Source: an uncultured Rhizobiaceae bacterium (GTDB lineage Bacteria > Pseudomonadota > Alphaproteobacteria > Rhizobiales > Rhizobiaceae). Taken from it: DNA of 64,000 nt. The DNA is taken from the NCBI GenBank assembly GCA_947259295.1, contig CAMYMG010000013.1, positions 62,001 through 126,000 on the forward strand. The letters are read 5' to 3'. The translations under genes were made by a program, and so were the position numbers. The number at the start of each line of letters is the position of its first letter. The first letter of the stretch is position 1. Below are positions 18,247 to 25,721 of the stretch, one piece after another. Below the pieces are notes generated by a model. That model was given only the letters and a program-made list of their open reading frames with translations, was not told the DNA's origin and did not search any database.

Positions 18247-18356
18247 GCGCCCGCCGCGGGAGGAGGTGCAGCGGGCGCCGTTTTGGTGGTCAACTTCCGG
18301 GAGGAGGTGAAAGCTGACCGTATCCGACCGGGTCTGGGAGGAGGTAGACCGGTCGG
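18247..18356 (-). ncRNA. CcsR/cuckoo-type small RNA, unit 1 (three CCUCCUCCC-loop hairpins)
   Basis: Read on the minus strand, three stem-loops follow each other: arms 18346-18356/18324-18335 (11 pairs, one bulged C), 18309-18319/18288-18298 (11 pairs with G-U wobbles) and 18268-18278/18247-18257 (11 pairs, one G-U). Each loop is ACCUCCUCCC, which resembles the anti-Shine-Dalgarno end of 16S rRNA. The linkers are GGATAC and ACCAAAACG. The wobbles would be A-C mismatches in plus-strand RNA, so the minus strand is the functional one. CcsR/cuckoo RNAs of alphaproteobacteria have the same loops and lie behind DUF1127 genes. Hairpin 3 is followed by TGTTACCC, not a T-tract. Confidence 0.85.
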
Positions 18357-18368
18357 AATTCGCGAATG

Positions 18369-18509
18369 CTAGAGAGACTTGCGTGCAACCTGGCGGATTT
18401 CGCTGCGGTCGATGCCGAGGTCATCCAGGCTACGGTTGGACAGGCGACCCAGCGCGTCGACAGTGTCGCGATAAGCGCGCCAGTTGCGATAGTTGCGGAT
18501 CAGGTTCAT
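18369..18509 (-). CDS. DUF1127 small basic protein (second of two)
   Basis: A 46-residue, arginine-rich protein starting MNLIRNYRNWRAYRDTVDAL, with the DUF1127 core RLSNRSLDDLGIDRSEI and a basic end VARKSL. It is identical at 33 of 46 positions to the DUF1127 protein encoded 48 bp upstream. DUF1127 proteins bind RNA; the Rhodobacter example CcaF1 is encoded just ahead of the CcsR RNAs and affects their maturation and turnover. Here the hairpin array begins 12 bp after the stop codon on the same strand, so RNA binding and joint transcription are likely. Only a weak AAAGAG precedes the start. Confidence 0.93.
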   Translation of the reverse strand: MNLIRNYRNWRAYRDTVDALGRLSNRSLDDLGIDRSEIRQVARKSL

Positions 18510-18557
18510 CGTCGTGCTCTTTCAAAAACTGGTTCGGACCGTTGAAGGTCCGAAGTG

Positions 18558-18698
18558 TCAGACCGACTTGCGGGCGACGAAGGGGATGTCGCCGCGGCTG
18601 ATGCCGAGATCGGTCAGTTCGCGGTTGGTAAGGCGATTCAGCTCGTTGACCGTGTCACGGTAGCTGCGCCAATTGCGGTAGTTGCGGATAAGGTTCAT
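18558..18698 (-). CDS. DUF1127 small basic protein (first of two)
   Basis: A 46-residue protein, MNLIRNYRNWRSYRDTVNEL at the N-terminus followed by RLTNRELTDLGISRGDI and VARKSV, the full DUF1127 domain with almost nothing else. It is first in the minus-strand unit DUF1127-DUF1127-hairpin array. The ATG at 18698 is preceded by GAGAAG. The frame is open further upstream to 18803, but that extension is not part of the family. Expression under heat or oxidative stress via RpoH-type sigma factors is known for related loci; I could not identify a clear promoter here. Confidence 0.94.
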   Translation of the reverse strand: MNLIRNYRNWRSYRDTVNELNRLTNRELTDLGISRGDIPFVARKSV

Positions 18699-18784
18699 GG
18701 TACTTCTCGTTCGTCTTTCTTTCGGATCATTCCGTCTTTGTGTACGAAGCGAAGATAGGTGAACCGTACCGGCATTTAAATCGA

Positions 18785-18805
18785 CAATGCTGCATGGCAG
18801 CATTG
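18785..18805. promoter_or_regulatory. perfect 9-bp palindrome in the divergent DUF1127/DUF2157 promoter region
   Basis: CAATGCTGC (18785-18793) and GCAGCATTG (18797-18805) are perfectly complementary with ATG between them. The site lies 87 bp upstream of the first DUF1127 start and 120 bp upstream of the DUF2157 start on the other strand. A dimeric regulator could bind it, but no regulator is identified and it has no T-tract, so a terminator is unlikely. Confidence 0.45.
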
Positions 18806-18924
18806 CAAATTGTGCATCGCAACATTTCTGCCTTTTCGCAGCGCCGTCACAATCCCTGCCGAATCGGCTAAAATGCCGTCAGGTCAACAGTTTGGCATCG
18901 TCGTCTGCTCCCCGGAGATCGGTC

Positions 18925-20046
18925 ATGGCTGGCTATGCGTCTCGCGTCCGCAAGGACATCAGCCGGTGGCTCGACGCCGGCCTGATCGATCCGATCGTCG
19001 CCGAGGCGCTGAGGCGCGATGTCGACGCAAACGATCGACGATCTCTGAGCTTCGGTTCGATCCTGGCGACGATGGCGGCCCTGCTGCTCGGTGCCGCCAT
19101 CCTGATATTCGTGGCGTCCAATTGGGAAGGCATTCCGAGGATTGCCCGCACCGGCGGGCTTTTTGCCATCATTTTCGCGGCCTATGTCGCCGGCGCCGTC
19201 TTGAAGGTTGGCGGGCATACGGCGATTGCGGAAGCGCTGTGGCTGGTCGGGGCGGCCGCATTCGGAGGCTCGGTCGCGCTGATCGGGCAGATGTATCACC
19301 TGTCCGGCGACGAAACCGCAGCGATCCTGATCTGGTGTCTGGGCACGGCTCTCGCCGCAGCCGGCCTGCGCTCCGCGCCCTTGACCATGGCAGCGGTGGC
19401 ACTTGCCGGGGCCTGGCTGGTATTTCGGGGCGCGGGCATCTGGCGGCCGGGCGACTTGCCGCATGCTTTCCTTGCGATCGCTGCCGGCCTGTGGCTGCTC
19501 TCCCTCTGGACGCGAAGTCGAGCCTCCCGCCACCTGCTGCTGTTGTCGGCCGTACTTTACGCCGTGATGCTGGCTGTCGACCAGAATGTCATGGTGACGG
19601 CGCTAGCGCTGACGGCAATTTCAGTCGCGATATTCGGTTTTGCCGTGGCCGAACCCGATCAGGTCGACAAACTGGTGCAGATCGACCGGCTGTTGCCGGT
19701 TCACGCGCTCATCGGATTCCTGACCGGCATTTTCCTCATCCAGATCGATCGTGCCGGCGACGCCCACACGAGTGCCGGCTTCGCACTAGCCGCGGCGGTC
19801 GCTCTGGCCGGCATCGTTGCCGCGGTCGTTGTTGCCGGCCGCGAAAGCCGGGGCCTGCGCTGGATCGCCTATACGGGCTTCGCTGTCGAACTCTGCGCCA
19901 TCTATGGCGTGATGATCCAGGACATGCTGGGAACGGCCGGCTTCTTTCTCGCGGCCGGCATTCTCCTGGCTCTGCTTGCCTTTGCCATCATACGCATCGA
20001 GAGGCGCATGAAGGTGGCAAGCGCGGCAGAAGGAGCAGCAGCGTGA
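18925..20046 (+). CDS. DUF2157 multi-spanning membrane protein
   Basis: A 373-residue inner-membrane protein. A cytoplasmic N-terminal helical part (about residues 1-45, with RKDISRWLDAGLIDP) matches DUF2157, followed by about ten hydrophobic segments beginning at ILATMAALLLGAAILIFVAS and NWEGIPRIAR. The ATG at 18925 follows GGAGA at good distance. Its stop overlaps the GTG start of the GDYXXLXY gene by 4 bases (GTGA), so the two are translationally coupled, a pairing seen across proteobacteria. The function of the pair is unknown. Confidence 0.9.
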   Translation: MAGYASRVRKDISRWLDAGLIDPIVAEALRRDVDANDRRSLSFGSILATMAALLLGAAILIFVASNWEGIPRIARTGGLFAIIFAAYVAGAVLKVGGHTAIAEALWLVGAAAFGGSVALIGQMYHLSGDETAAILIWCLGTALAAAGLRSAPLTMAAVALAGAWLVFRGAGIWRPGDLPHAFLAIAAGLWLLSLWTRSRASRHLLLLSAVLYAVMLAVDQNVMVTALALTAISVAIFGFAVAEPDQVDKLVQIDRLLPVHALIGFLTGIFLIQIDRAGDAHTSAGFALAAAVALAGIVAAVVVAGRESRGLRWIAYTGFAVELCAIYGVMIQDMLGTAGFFLAAGILLALLAFAIIRIERRMKVASAAEGAAA

Positions 20047-20609
20047 ATGGCACCCGGCTGATTGTTGCCGCGCTGGTCGTGGCGCTCGCCCAGATCGGCT
20101 TCCTGTCCTTCATGATCGCCGGGCCGGCCTCAATCCTGCGCGACGGCCACGAGGTGCTCCTGAAGATCGAGCCCATCGATCCCCGCGACATGCTGCGCGG
20201 CGACTATGTCCGGTTGAACTACGAGATCAGCAACGTTCCGGTGACAATGCTGGACGTGGCGCCAGAAGATCGATTCGTGACGGTCGCCGGCCCCATCTTC
20301 GTGCGCCTTGGCAGGGATGAGGACGGATTCTGGCGCCCGAGGGCGGCAACGCTCGAACGGCCCTTCGCCGAACCGGCCTCGGCTGGCGAGGTCGACATCA
20401 GGGGCGAGGTGGTCGGCGGCAGGTCGCTCGGACCCAACGACTCATTCACTGTGCAATATGGCATCGATCGCTTCTACGTGCCCGAAGGAAAGGGGCTCGC
20501 CATCGAAACGGATCTGCGCGACCACCCGCTCGGCATTCTAGCTGCCATCGCCGCCGACGGGACGCCGCAGATCAAGGCTCTGATGGATGGCGACAAGAAG
20601 CTCTACTAG
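20043..20609 (+). CDS. GDYXXLXY domain protein
   Basis: A 188-residue protein with one N-terminal membrane anchor (LIVAALVVALAQIGFLSFMI) and an extracytoplasmic domain containing the signature GDYVRLNY near residue 58, preceded by EPIDPRDMLR. A second conserved part, YGIDRFYVPEGKG, lies near residue 140. It starts at GTG within the stop of the DUF2157 gene. Proteins of this family are nearly always next to a DUF2157 membrane protein, suggesting a complex whose role is unknown. Confidence 0.9.
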   Translation: MNGTRLIVAALVVALAQIGFLSFMIAGPASILRDGHEVLLKIEPIDPRDMLRGDYVRLNYEISNVPVTMLDVAPEDRFVTVAGPIFVRLGRDEDGFWRPRAATLERPFAEPASAGEVDIRGEVVGGRSLGPNDSFTVQYGIDRFYVPEGKGLAIETDLRDHPLGILAAIAADGTPQIKALMDGDKKLY

Positions 20610-20780
20610 GAGCCGCTTTGTTCAGTGCCCGGGAAGGGCCTCATCAAAGCTCTGGCCGCGAGGCTCGCCCGCTCTATATCCTGACGCATGTGAGACGACA
20701 GCGCCAAAGCGGGATGTGCTCCAGAACGCTGTCCTTCTAGGTCGTTGAAGTCCGCCCCGCCGATTGAAGGAGCCAAAGGA

Positions 20781-21314
20781 ATGAAAACTGCATTCAGGCA
20801 ATTGCTTGCCGCATCCGCCGTTACGGCATTGCTGACAGGCGCCGCCAGCGCGGCGGACAGTGTCACCATGCATCTGATCTCCGCGGACGGGCTCGGTGAC
20901 GAAATCGGAACCGTGACGCTGGAGGATGCCTCAGAGGGCCTGCTCATCACACCGAACCTTCGCGGTCTGACGCCGGGAGAGCATGGTTTTCATGTCCATC
21001 AGAACCCATCCTGCGACCCTGCCGAGAAGGATGGCGAGACGGTCGCCGGCCTTGGCGCGGGTGGGCACTACGATCCGCACGACACGGGCAAGCATCTCGG
21101 TCCCCAATCCCTTGATGGTCATCTTGGAGATCTGCCGGTGCTGGTTGTCGGGAGCGACGGGACCGCAGTCCAGCCTGTCAGCGCGCCACACCTGACCCTG
21201 GCTGAGGTGAAAGGGCGGTCACTGATGATCCATGCGGGCAGCGACAACTACGCCGATACGCCGAAAGCCCTCGGTGGCGGCGGCGCCCGCGTCGCCTGCG
21301 GTGTAGTCGGCTAG
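20781..21314 (+). CDS. sodC: periplasmic Cu/Zn superoxide dismutase
   Basis: A 177-residue exported enzyme that dismutates superoxide in the periplasm. A signal peptide ends at ASA/ADS near residue 24. Copper ligands sit in HGFHVHQNPSC, zinc ligands in GGHYDPHDTGKHLG and GHLGDLP, and the two conserved Cys (NPSC and VACGV) form the intramolecular disulphide. The C-terminal GGGGARVACG is typical. The ATG at 20781 follows AAGGA; an earlier in-frame ATG at 20745 would spoil the signal peptide. Confidence 0.95.
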   Translation: MKTAFRQLLAASAVTALLTGAASAADSVTMHLISADGLGDEIGTVTLEDASEGLLITPNLRGLTPGEHGFHVHQNPSCDPAEKDGETVAGLGAGGHYDPHDTGKHLGPQSLDGHLGDLPVLVVGSDGTAVQPVSAPHLTLAEVKGRSLMIHAGSDNYADTPKALGGGGARVACGVVG

Positions 21315-21386
21315 CGGCGCGGAACAGGCGCTGGCCGGGCGCCGTTTCGGACTTTGATGGATTGGCTGCCTGGACAATCGCTGGGG

Positions 21387-21469
21387 TGGTGCGGGTAGAG
21401 GGACTCGAACCCCCACGTTCTCACGCCAGAACCTAAATCTGGTGCGTCTACCAATTCCGCCATACCCGC
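21387..21469 (-). tRNA. tRNA-Leu (anticodon TAG)
   Basis: Read on the minus strand, the acceptor GCGGGTA (from 21469) pairs with TACCCGC, followed by discriminator A and encoded CCA ending at 21387. The loop TTTAGGT carries anticodon TAG on stem CCAGA/TCTGG, and the long variable arm is typical of leucine tRNAs. Confidence 0.97.
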
Positions 21470-21827
21470 GGGCGCCCGCCCAATCACATGCCGCCATCAT
21501 TCTGTCAATCTCGCAGCCACTATGCAGGCCAAGGCTTTGCCGTGCGAAGATAGTTGAAAAACCGCCCCGGCTATGACAAAAGGCGTGACAAATGTGACGG
21601 GATAGGACGATACGTTCCCCGTGAATGTGGTAAGAAGCAGGAAAAACAAAGACTTACGCACATTTTCGGTGTGTTTTCGGGCCTATGGAAGCCGCAGCGG
21701 CAAGAGCCGCCGGTGCCAGCAAGCCGATCCCGCACGTCACTAGCCACTCCGGCCACGACTATACCGGCAGGCTGAACGGCAGGGAGCCGTTCCAGACTGC
21801 CAGTTTTTGGAAACAAAGGTTTTGAAT
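21470..21827. other. intergenic region upstream of tig
   Basis: About 360 bases without a supported gene. The stretch should contain promoters for tRNA-Leu (leftward) and tig (rightward). An A/T-rich part around 21640-21680 is the best place for a promoter, but I cannot define -10 and -35 boxes. Confidence 0.4.
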
Positions 21828-23306
21828 ATGCAGGTTACCGAGACGCTGAATTCCGGCCTGAAGCGCGAGATCAAGGTCACGGTTCCGGCCGGCGACATGG
21901 AAGCCAAGCTCATGGAGCGGCTGAACGACGCCAAGACCAAGGTGCGCATCAACGGCTTCCGCCCGGGCAAGGTGCCGATCCCGCACCTGCGCAAGGTCTA
22001 TGGCAAGTCGTTCATGGCCGAGGTGGTCAACGAAATCCTGTCCAACTCGACGCGCCACATCATCGCCGACCGCGGCGAGAAGGCCGCGATGCAGCCCGAG
22101 GTCACCATGACCGAGGACGAGAAGGAAGCCGAGAAGATCCTCGCCGGCGGCGCCGACTTCGAGTTCCAGCTCTCCTATGAGGTGATCCCCGCCATCGAGA
22201 TCAAGGATTTCGCCGGCATCTCGGTGACCCGCCAGGTCTTTGACGTTCCTGATTCCGAGATCGAGGAGCAGGTGGCGCGCGTCGCGGAATCGTCGCGCAG
22301 CTACGAGACCAAGGATGGCAAGGCGGAGAACGGCGACCGCGTCAGCATCGACTATATCGGCAAGATCGACGGCGTGGCCTTCGACGGCGGTGCCGGCACC
22401 GACCAGCCGCTGGTCATCGGTTCAAAGGAATTCATCCCCGGCTTCGAGGAGCAGCTGATCGGCACCAAGGCCGGCGACGAGAAGCAGATCACCGTCACCT
22501 TCCCGGAAAACTACTCGGCGCCGCACCTCGCCGGCAAGGAAGCCACCTTCGACGTTACCGTCAAGGAAGTGGCAAGCCCCGGCGCGCTCGAGATCAACGA
22601 CGAGATGGCCAAGTCGCTCGGCCTGGAAAGCCTCGACAAGCTGCGCGAGATCGTGCGCGGCCAGATCGAGAACCAGTTCGGCTCGATGACCCGCCAGAAG
22701 GTCAAGCGCCAGCTGCTCGATCAGCTCGACCAGTCCTACCAGTTCGAGGCGCCCTCGAAGCTCGTCGAGGCGGAATTCGAGAACATCTGGAACCAGGTCA
22801 ACCGCGACCTGGAGGCTGCGGGACGCAGCTTCGCCGACGAAGAGACGACAGAGGAAGAGGCCCGCGCCGAGTATATGAAGCTGGCCGAGCGCCGCGTCCG
22901 CCTCGGCCTCGTGCTCGCCGAGATCGGTGACAAGGCCGGCGTGACCGTTGCCGACGATGAGGTACAGCGCGCGCTGTTCGATACCGTGCGACGCTTCCCT
23001 GCAAACCAGCAACAAGAGGCCTTCGAGTTCTACCGGAACAATCCGAACGCCATTTCGTCGATCCGTGCGCCGCTCTTCGAGGAAAAGGTCATCGATCATC
23101 TGCTGACGCAGATCTCGGTCACAGACCAGAAGGTCTCCAAGGAAGAGCTGATGGCCGACGACGAGGCCGAGGAAAATGCTGCAAAGCCGGCCAAGAAGGC
23201 GTCCGCCAAGAAGGCTGCAAAAAAGGCTGAAGACGGCGAAAAGGCCGACGAGCCGAAAAAGAAGGCTGCGCCCAAGAAAAAGGCTGCTGAAAAGGCCGCA
23301 GAATAG
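21828..23306 (+). CDS. tig: trigger factor with a lysine/alanine-rich C-terminal tail
   Basis: A 492-residue ribosome-associated chaperone and peptidyl-prolyl isomerase. It has the ribosome-binding domain with GFRPGKVP near residue 45, an FKBP-type PPIase domain ([19 protein letters not shown], about residues 165-250), and the helical substrate-cradling C-terminal domain. The last 40-50 residues are an unusual low-complexity tail of Lys, Ala, Glu and Pro, making the protein about 60 residues longer than the E. coli one. The start is [10 protein letters not shown], with an upstream in-frame ATG at 21807 rejected. An intrinsic terminator follows. Confidence 0.95.
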   Translation: MQVTETLNSGLKREIKVTVPAGDMEAKLMERLNDAKTKVRINGFRPGKVPIPHLRKVYGKSFMAEVVNEILSNSTRHIIADRGEKAAMQPEVTMTEDEKEAEKILAGGADFEFQLSYEVIPAIEIKDFAGISVTRQVFDVPDSEIEEQVARVAESSRSYETKDGKAENGDRVSIDYIGKIDGVAFDGGAGTDQPLVIGSKEFIPGFEEQLIGTKAGDEKQITVTFPENYSAPHLAGKEATFDVTVKEVASPGALEINDEMAKSLGLESLDKLREIVRGQIENQFGSMTRQKVKRQLLDQLDQSYQFEAPSKLVEAEFENIWNQVNRDLEAAGRSFADEETTEEEARAEYMKLAERRVRLGLVLAEIGDKAGVTVADDEVQRALFDTVRRFPANQQQEAFEFYRNNPNAISSIRAPLFEEKVIDHLLTQISVTDQKVSKEELMADDEAEENAAKPAKKASAKKAAKKAEDGEKADEPKKKAAPKKKAAEKAAE

Positions 23307-23332
23307 GGCGAACATCGTACAGACTCTGAAAG

Positions 23333-23357
23333 AGGCCGCTACCAGGCGGCCTTTTTT
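23333..23357 (+). terminator. intrinsic terminator of tig
   Basis: Stem AGGCCGC (23333-23339) and GCGGCCT (23346-23352) with loop TACCAG, followed by a run of T to 23357. It lies 27 bp after the tig stop codon and just before the convergent radC stop. Confidence 0.92.
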
Positions 23358-23363
23358 GTGCCT

Positions 23364-24122
23364 TCAGATCAACTGAAGGCCCTTCATGCTGGCAAAGCCC
23401 TTCTTGCCGATGATGATATGGTCGTGCACGGCGATGCCGAGCTGCCTGCCCGTGTCGATGATGGTTCGCGTCATGTCGATGTCGGCGCGCGACGGCGTCG
23501 GATCGCCCGAGGGATGATTGTGCACAAGGATTATCGCGGTCGACGATAGTTCAAGCGCCCGCTTGATCACCTCGCGCGGATAGACCGGCGTGTGGTCGAC
23601 GGTCCCCATCTGCTGCACCTCGTCGGCAATCAGCGCATTCTTCTTGTCGAGGAAGAGGATGCGAAACTTCTCGCGTTCCTCGAAGGCCATCGCGGCACGG
23701 CAATAGTCCAGCACCTGGTTCCACGAGGACAGCAGTTCTCGGGTCCTGATCTCGCCACGCGCCATGCGGCGGCCGGCCGCGGCGATCACCTTGAGATCGA
23801 GCGCCACGGTCGGGCCGACGCCCTTCACCTCGCGCAGCAAAGTTTCCGGCGCACCGAGCACCTGCGAAAGCGATCCGAACCGCGCCAGCAAGGCCTTGGC
23901 AACGGGCTTGGTGTCGGAACGTGGGATCAATCGAAAAAGTATGAGCTCGAGCAATTCGTAGTCTGCGAAGTCGTCACCCGAGGCAGAATTGTGGAAGCGG
24001 TCGCGCAGGCGTTCACGATGGCCTACGTAGTGCGGCTTTGCCGGTGCCTGTTTGACCTTGCCGACACTTACCGCCGTCTGTTCGCCGAAAAAGCCACGTT
24101 CGTCTTCGACTTCACCTGCCAT
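23364..24122 (-). CDS. radC: RadC family protein (JAB/MPN metalloprotease fold)
   Basis: A 252-residue protein. The N-terminal half has a helix-hairpin-helix segment ([15 protein letters not shown]) and the C-terminal half the JAB1/MPN domain with the metal motif [14 protein letters not shown] near residue 200, i.e. HxH plus Asp. Despite the historic name, a role in DNA repair is not established. The ATG at 24122 was chosen; the frame is open further upstream into the end of map, giving an unnatural N-terminus. Confidence 0.93.
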   Translation of the reverse strand: MAGEVEDERGFFGEQTAVSVGKVKQAPAKPHYVGHRERLRDRFHNSASGDDFADYELLELILFRLIPRSDTKPVAKALLARFGSLSQVLGAPETLLREVKGVGPTVALDLKVIAAAGRRMARGEIRTRELLSSWNQVLDYCRAAMAFEEREKFRILFLDKKNALIADEVQQMGTVDHTPVYPREVIKRALELSSTAIILVHNHPSGDPTPSRADIDMTRTIIDTGRQLGIAVHDHIIIGKKGFASMKGLQLI

Positions 24123-24177
24123 GTGCACCCCGCCGGGAGTATTCGACAGCGCGATACTCGCACTGCGCGGCGAAATA

Positions 24178-25008
24178 CTATGAGGGCAGGCCGGGCCGGT
24201 CGAGCCCTTTCGGCGACAGCGTGAAGATTTCGCAGCCATCCGCGGTCACGCCGATCGTGTGCTCGTACTGCGCCGACAGCGAGCGGTCGCGCGTTACCGC
24301 GGTCCAGCCATCGGACAGAACCTTCACATGCGGGCGCCCGAGATTGATCATCGGCTCGATGGTGAAGATCATGCCTTCACGCATCTCGACGCCGTCATTG
24401 GCACTGCCGTAGTGCAATATGTTCGGCGCGTCATGGAACAGCTGTCCGACCCCGTGGCCGCAAAAATCGCGCACCACCGAACAGCGCTCGCCCTCGGCAT
24501 ATGACTGGATCGCAGCGCCGATGGCGCCGGTACGCTGGCCGGGCTTCACCGCCGCGATGCCGCGCATCAGGCATTCATGCGTCACCTCGAGCAGCCGCTC
24601 CGCCGCGCGCTTGATCTGGCCGACGGGATACATCCGGCTGGAATCGCCATGCCAGCCGTCGAGGATGAAGGTGACGTCGATATTGACGATATCGCCTTCC
24701 TTAAGCGGCTTCTGGTCCGGGATGCCGTGGCAGACCACGTGATTGATCGAGGTGCAGGATGATTTCGTATAACCGCGATAGTTGAGCGTCGCGGGTATCG
24801 CGCCGTGGTCCATGCCGTATTCGAAGACGAAACGGTCGATAGCGTCGGTGGTGACGCCGGGCGCAACGACGCCGGCAAGTTCGTCGAGGCATCCGGCCGT
24901 GATGGCACAGGCCTTGCGCATGCCGGCGAAGCCTTCCTCGCCATAGAGGCGGATCTGGCCGGTATTGCGAAGCGGCGCCGTCGCGGCGTCGAGATAGGTG
25001 GTCATCAT
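24178..25008 (-). CDS. map: type I methionine aminopeptidase
   Basis: A 276-residue cytoplasmic enzyme that removes the initiator Met from nascent proteins. The five metal ligands are visible: Asp in [14 protein letters not shown] (two), His in GHGVGQLFH, Glu in FTIEPMIN and Glu in AQYEHTIGV. The substrate-side His is in NHVVCHGIP. Start is the tandem ATG at 25008/25005. It lies upstream of radC on the same strand with about 55 bp between. Confidence 0.95.
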   Translation of the reverse strand: MMTTYLDAATAPLRNTGQIRLYGEEGFAGMRKACAITAGCLDELAGVVAPGVTTDAIDRFVFEYGMDHGAIPATLNYRGYTKSSCTSINHVVCHGIPDQKPLKEGDIVNIDVTFILDGWHGDSSRMYPVGQIKRAAERLLEVTHECLMRGIAAVKPGQRTGAIGAAIQSYAEGERCSVVRDFCGHGVGQLFHDAPNILHYGSANDGVEMREGMIFTIEPMINLGRPHVKVLSDGWTAVTRDRSLSAQYEHTIGVTADGCEIFTLSPKGLDRPGLPS

Positions 25009-25151
25009 GGCGCCGTAGGGCTTTCCCGAAAATCTGGCAAGGATTTGTGGACCCTGATTTGGCACCTTGCGGCCAAAGGTTCAAGCCCCGAGCCCGACCG
25101 ACAAAGTCCGGGCTTGCTTTGCCGCTCGCTCAGCGACAGGTCGAGTGTCAG

Positions 25152-25328
25152 CTAGTTGACGTTCGCAAGTTCCGGAAAGGAGGAGATCGACGAGGACGGG
25201 TTGCAGGTACCCGCACTTTCCATGCGCTCGGTGCAGGGACGATTGGCTATCGTCTGCTGCGGCGCGGTGCTCTGGCAGGCTCCCAGCAACATGAGGGGCA
25301 ACAACGTGAGGATTGGCATGCGTCGCAT
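25152..25328 (-). CDS. very small lipoprotein, 58 residues
   Basis: A predicted lipoprotein: basic start MRRMP, hydrophobic LTLLPLMLLGAC with lipobox LGAC (Cys at residue 18), then a 40-residue mature part containing two further Cys in CTERMESAGTC. A clear GGAGACC ribosome binding site precedes the ATG at 25328. No domain recognised. A similar mini-lipoprotein is encoded about 150 bp upstream on the same strand. Confidence 0.72.
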   Translation of the reverse strand: MRRMPILTLLPLMLLGACQSTAPQQTIANRPCTERMESAGTCNPSSSISSFPELANVN

Positions 25329-25471
25329 CGGTGGTCTCCATTGCCTGGGGCTAGAGCAATAGCACATGGCGTGCCGGCAAAGGAGTCCCGGGTGCCAAAC
25401 ACGTGTTGACAGGTCACCGCCGCACAGCGTCGCGTAGTGCAGTGGGGCAGTGCTGTAAGGCGGATGCTGTC

Positions 25472-25618
25472 CTAGTGATTGCTTCGAGTGCAGGTCGACC
25501 CGACCATGGCGCAATTTGCCGGCTTGTAGGGCTTGGCATCGGATGTCGCCTGGCAGCCCGCGATGGCCGTCAGGGCCGCCCCGGCAATAAGCGCTTTCAC
25601 GATTCTCATTACATGCAT
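25472..25618 (-). CDS. very small lipoprotein, 48 residues
   Basis: Start MHVMRIVK, hydrophobic ALIAGAALTAIAGC with lipobox IAGC, and a mature part of about 25 residues with two more Cys (NCAMVGSTC). GAGAG lies at good spacing before the ATG at 25618; a second in-frame ATG at 25609 is possible. Same design as the neighbouring 58-residue lipoprotein, suggesting an ancient pair. Function unknown; entericidin-like envelope peptides are comparable in size only. Confidence 0.68.
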   Translation of the reverse strand: MHVMRIVKALIAGAALTAIAGCQATSDAKPYKPANCAMVGSTCTRSNH

Positions 25619-25721
25619 GGCGATGGCTCTCGACTTTCCGCCCCGCGTCAAAGGAAGCGGAAGCAGCTTCACCTGGCAAGCAACGAAAAGTTTATCGGCG
25701 TCGAAGCGCAGTCCGGAAAGT

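Larger units (their letters stand above)
18066..18356 (-). repeat. array of seven CCTCCTCCC motifs, six of them hairpin loops, in two 159-nt tandem units
   Basis: On the plus strand GGGAGGAGG occurs at 18066, 18099, 18140, 18177, 18258, 18299 and 18336. Six copies extend to the same 10 bases, GGGAGGAGGT, and sit between complementary arms of about 10-11 bases. The distances 18336-18177, 18299-18140 and 18258-18099 are all exactly 159, so a three-hairpin unit was duplicated. In minus-strand RNA every loop reads ACCUCCUCCC. The copy at 18066 lacks pairing arms and lies beyond the T-tract. Confidence 0.93.

Noticed and set aside
18066-18345. Regularly spaced 10-base repeats as a CRISPR array
   Set aside because: Repeats are only 10 bases, lie in hairpin loops with complementary flanks, and no cas genes are present.
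18066-18345. Plus-strand GGGAGGAGGT copies as real ribosome binding sites for small peptides
   Set aside because: They are not followed by start codons at proper spacing, and stem wobbles fit only the minus-strand RNA.
21387-21469. tRNA-Leu (and the other tRNAs) as integration site of a genomic island
   Set aside because: No integrase and no repeated tRNA 3' end found in the flanks; neighbours are core genes.
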